Of a DNA stretch of 64,000 nucleotides, positions 63,058-64,000 are shown piece after piece. Source of the DNA: Nocardioides rubriscoriae (lineage in GTDB: Bacteria; Actinomycetota; Actinomycetes; Propionibacteriales; Nocardioidaceae). Position 1 is the first letter of the stretch. Each line of letters opens with the position of its first letter. The notes beneath the pieces were generated by a model that was not told where the DNA came from, made no database searches, and saw nothing but the letters and a program-made list of their open reading frames with translations. The stretch is from the NCBI RefSeq assembly GCF_008087085.1, contig NZ_VIYJ01000001.1, positions 124,001 through 188,000 of the forward strand, written 5' to 3'. Both the position numbers and the translations under genes were made by a program.

Positions 63058-64000
63058 ATGACCCACCTCGACCTCTCCCGTCGGTCCCTGCTCGGCGGGC
63101 TCGGTGCGCTCGGCGCCGGCGCAGCGGTCACGAGCGGCCTGGGCGCGCTCACCCCGGCCGAGGCCGTCGGCCGCCAGGGCGCGCTCCCCCGCGACGTCGA
63201 CGTCGTCGTGGTGGGTGGCGGGCTCGCCGGGCTGGTCGCTGCGCGGCAGGTGGCCCGCAAGGGGCGCTCGGTGCTGCTGGTCGAGGCGCGCGGACGAGTG
63301 GGCGGACGGCTGCTCAACCACACCCTCGAGACCAAGGGCGCCACGATCGAGGCCGGCGGTGCGTTCATCGGCCCCACCCAGGACCACATCGCCCGGCTGG
63401 CGCGCGAGATGGGGGTGCCGACCTTCCCGGAGTACAACATGGGCAACAGCGTCTACGTGTCGTCCACGATCGGGCGCCTGGAGTACTCCGGAACCGTCCC
63501 GCCCGACCCGACGATCCTGCCCGACGCGGCGATCCTGCTGCAGATGATCGACGACTACGCCGCCGAGATCCCGGTCGACGCCCCCTGGTCGCACCCCCGG
63601 GCGCGCGAGTGGGACTCGATGACGCTCGACGACTTCATCCGGGCCAACTCGGTGCTCAACCCCGCGGGCGTCTCCAACCTCATCGAGTGCTGGAGCCAGC
63701 CCGGCTTCGGGGCCGACCCGCGGGGCCTGTCGTTCCTCTTCGTGCTCTGGTACGTCGCCTGCTCGGGCAACGAGACCAACGTCGGCACCTTCTCCCGCAA
63801 CTCCGACACCGCCGGCGGCGCGCAGGAGCGTCGCTTCGTCGGCGGCTCGCAGCTGGTGCCGCTGCGCCTGGCCGAGCGGCTCGGCGACGTCGTCGCCCTG
63901 CATGCCCCGGTCCGCCGCATCGAGCACCGCGACCACCGGGTGCGCGTCCACACCGCCCGCGGCGTCGTCACCGCCCGCCGCGTGATCGTCGCCGCTCCCC
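63058..64000 (+). CDS. Tat-exported flavin monoamine oxidase-like protein; 3' end outside window
   Basis: The first 314 residues of an FAD-dependent amine oxidase. LSRRSLLGGLGALGAGAAV is a twin-arginine signal, so the folded flavoprotein is probably exported. VDVVVVGGGLAGLVAARQVA is the FAD-binding motif near 50-70, EARGRVGGRLLN the following GG motif and GGAFIGPTQDHI the next conserved loop. RRFVGGSQLVPLRLAERLG is the segment seen in plant- and Micrococcus-type amine oxidases. The frame is still open at base 64000, so the C-terminal substrate domain is missing. GAGGAG precedes the ATG. Exported amine oxidase next to a TetR repressor suggests scavenging of amines. Confidence 0.9.
   Translation, partial: MTHLDLSRRSLLGGLGALGAGAAVTSGLGALTPAEAVGRQGALPRDVDVVVVGGGLAGLVAARQVARKGRSVLLVEARGRVGGRLLNHTLETKGATIEAGGAFIGPTQDHIARLAREMGVPTFPEYNMGNSVYVSSTIGRLEYSGTVPPDPTILPDAAILLQMIDDYAAEIPVDAPWSHPRAREWDSMTLDDFIRANSVLNPAGVSNLIECWSQPGFGADPRGLSFLFVLWYVACSGNETNVGTFSRNSDTAGGAQERRFVGGSQLVPLRLAERLGDVVALHAPVRRIEHRDHRVRVHTARGVVTARRVIVAAP

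Overview
The DNA is very GC-rich and densely coded, with many GTG starts, 1-4 nt stop/start overlaps and TANNNT hexamers 6-8 nt before start codons. Together with the gene content (PpgK, DUF3263, GroEL2-type chaperonin with CIRCE, OtsA/OtsB, DUF2236) this points to the chromosome of a high-GC actinobacterium, most likely Nocardioides or a close relative. That assignment is inference. I see no tRNA, rRNA, CRISPR, prophage or insertion sequence, and nothing that looks recently transferred.

Layout. 1-9300: a secreted hydrolase (cut by the left edge, with an apparent frameshift), serA, a DUF2236 protein, an HD phosphohydrolase, cutC-DUF4031 and a GntR regulator. 9300-18300: a MacB/FtsX-type ABC exporter, polyphosphate glucokinase, an AlkB-like dioxygenase, 6-phosphogluconate dehydrogenase, an aldo/keto reductase and a sulfotransferase-like protein. 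18300-24225: a seven-gene thiamin operon thiE-thiO-thiS-thiG-thiE2-thiD-thiC read leftwards from a TPP riboswitch, every junction overlapping. 24300-28600: MFS transporter, LemA plus DUF2207 pair, DUF2256/DUF3253 protein. 28800-40260: a form II (not CO-oxidising type) molybdenum hydroxylase coxS-coxL-coxM-coxG, then a GAF regulator, XdhC, CoxE, CoxD and a MobA-like transferase, interrupted by an isochorismatase and a GNAT gene. 40260-43340: ECF sigma factor with a membrane partner, and a Ser/Thr kinase with a frameshift. 43500-51240: groEL behind two CIRCE operators, an ATP-grasp/coiled-coil/O-methyltransferase operon, an SGNH hydrolase, and a secreted protein followed by a class F-type sortase. 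51366-53136: a threonine-synthase-family enzyme and a MoaD/ThiS-type sulfur carrier behind a SAM-I riboswitch. 53200-60740: trehalose synthesis (otsB, otsA), DUF3263, LytR_C protein, a Gfo/Idh/MocA oxidoreductase, a VanX-like dipeptidase and an alpha/beta hydrolase. 60749-64000: a TetR-aldolase-kinase operon divergent from a Tat-exported flavin amine oxidase that runs off the right edge.

The most notable points are: (1) the SAM-riboswitch-controlled pair at 51366-52982, which fits methionine synthesis from O-phosphohomoserine with a protein-bound sulfur donor better than threonine synthesis; (2) several families of structured intergenic repeats, one with an invariant 9-nt loop on compensating stems, which occupy all six convergent gene junctions longer than 50 nt; and (3) two single-base frameshifts in G runs.
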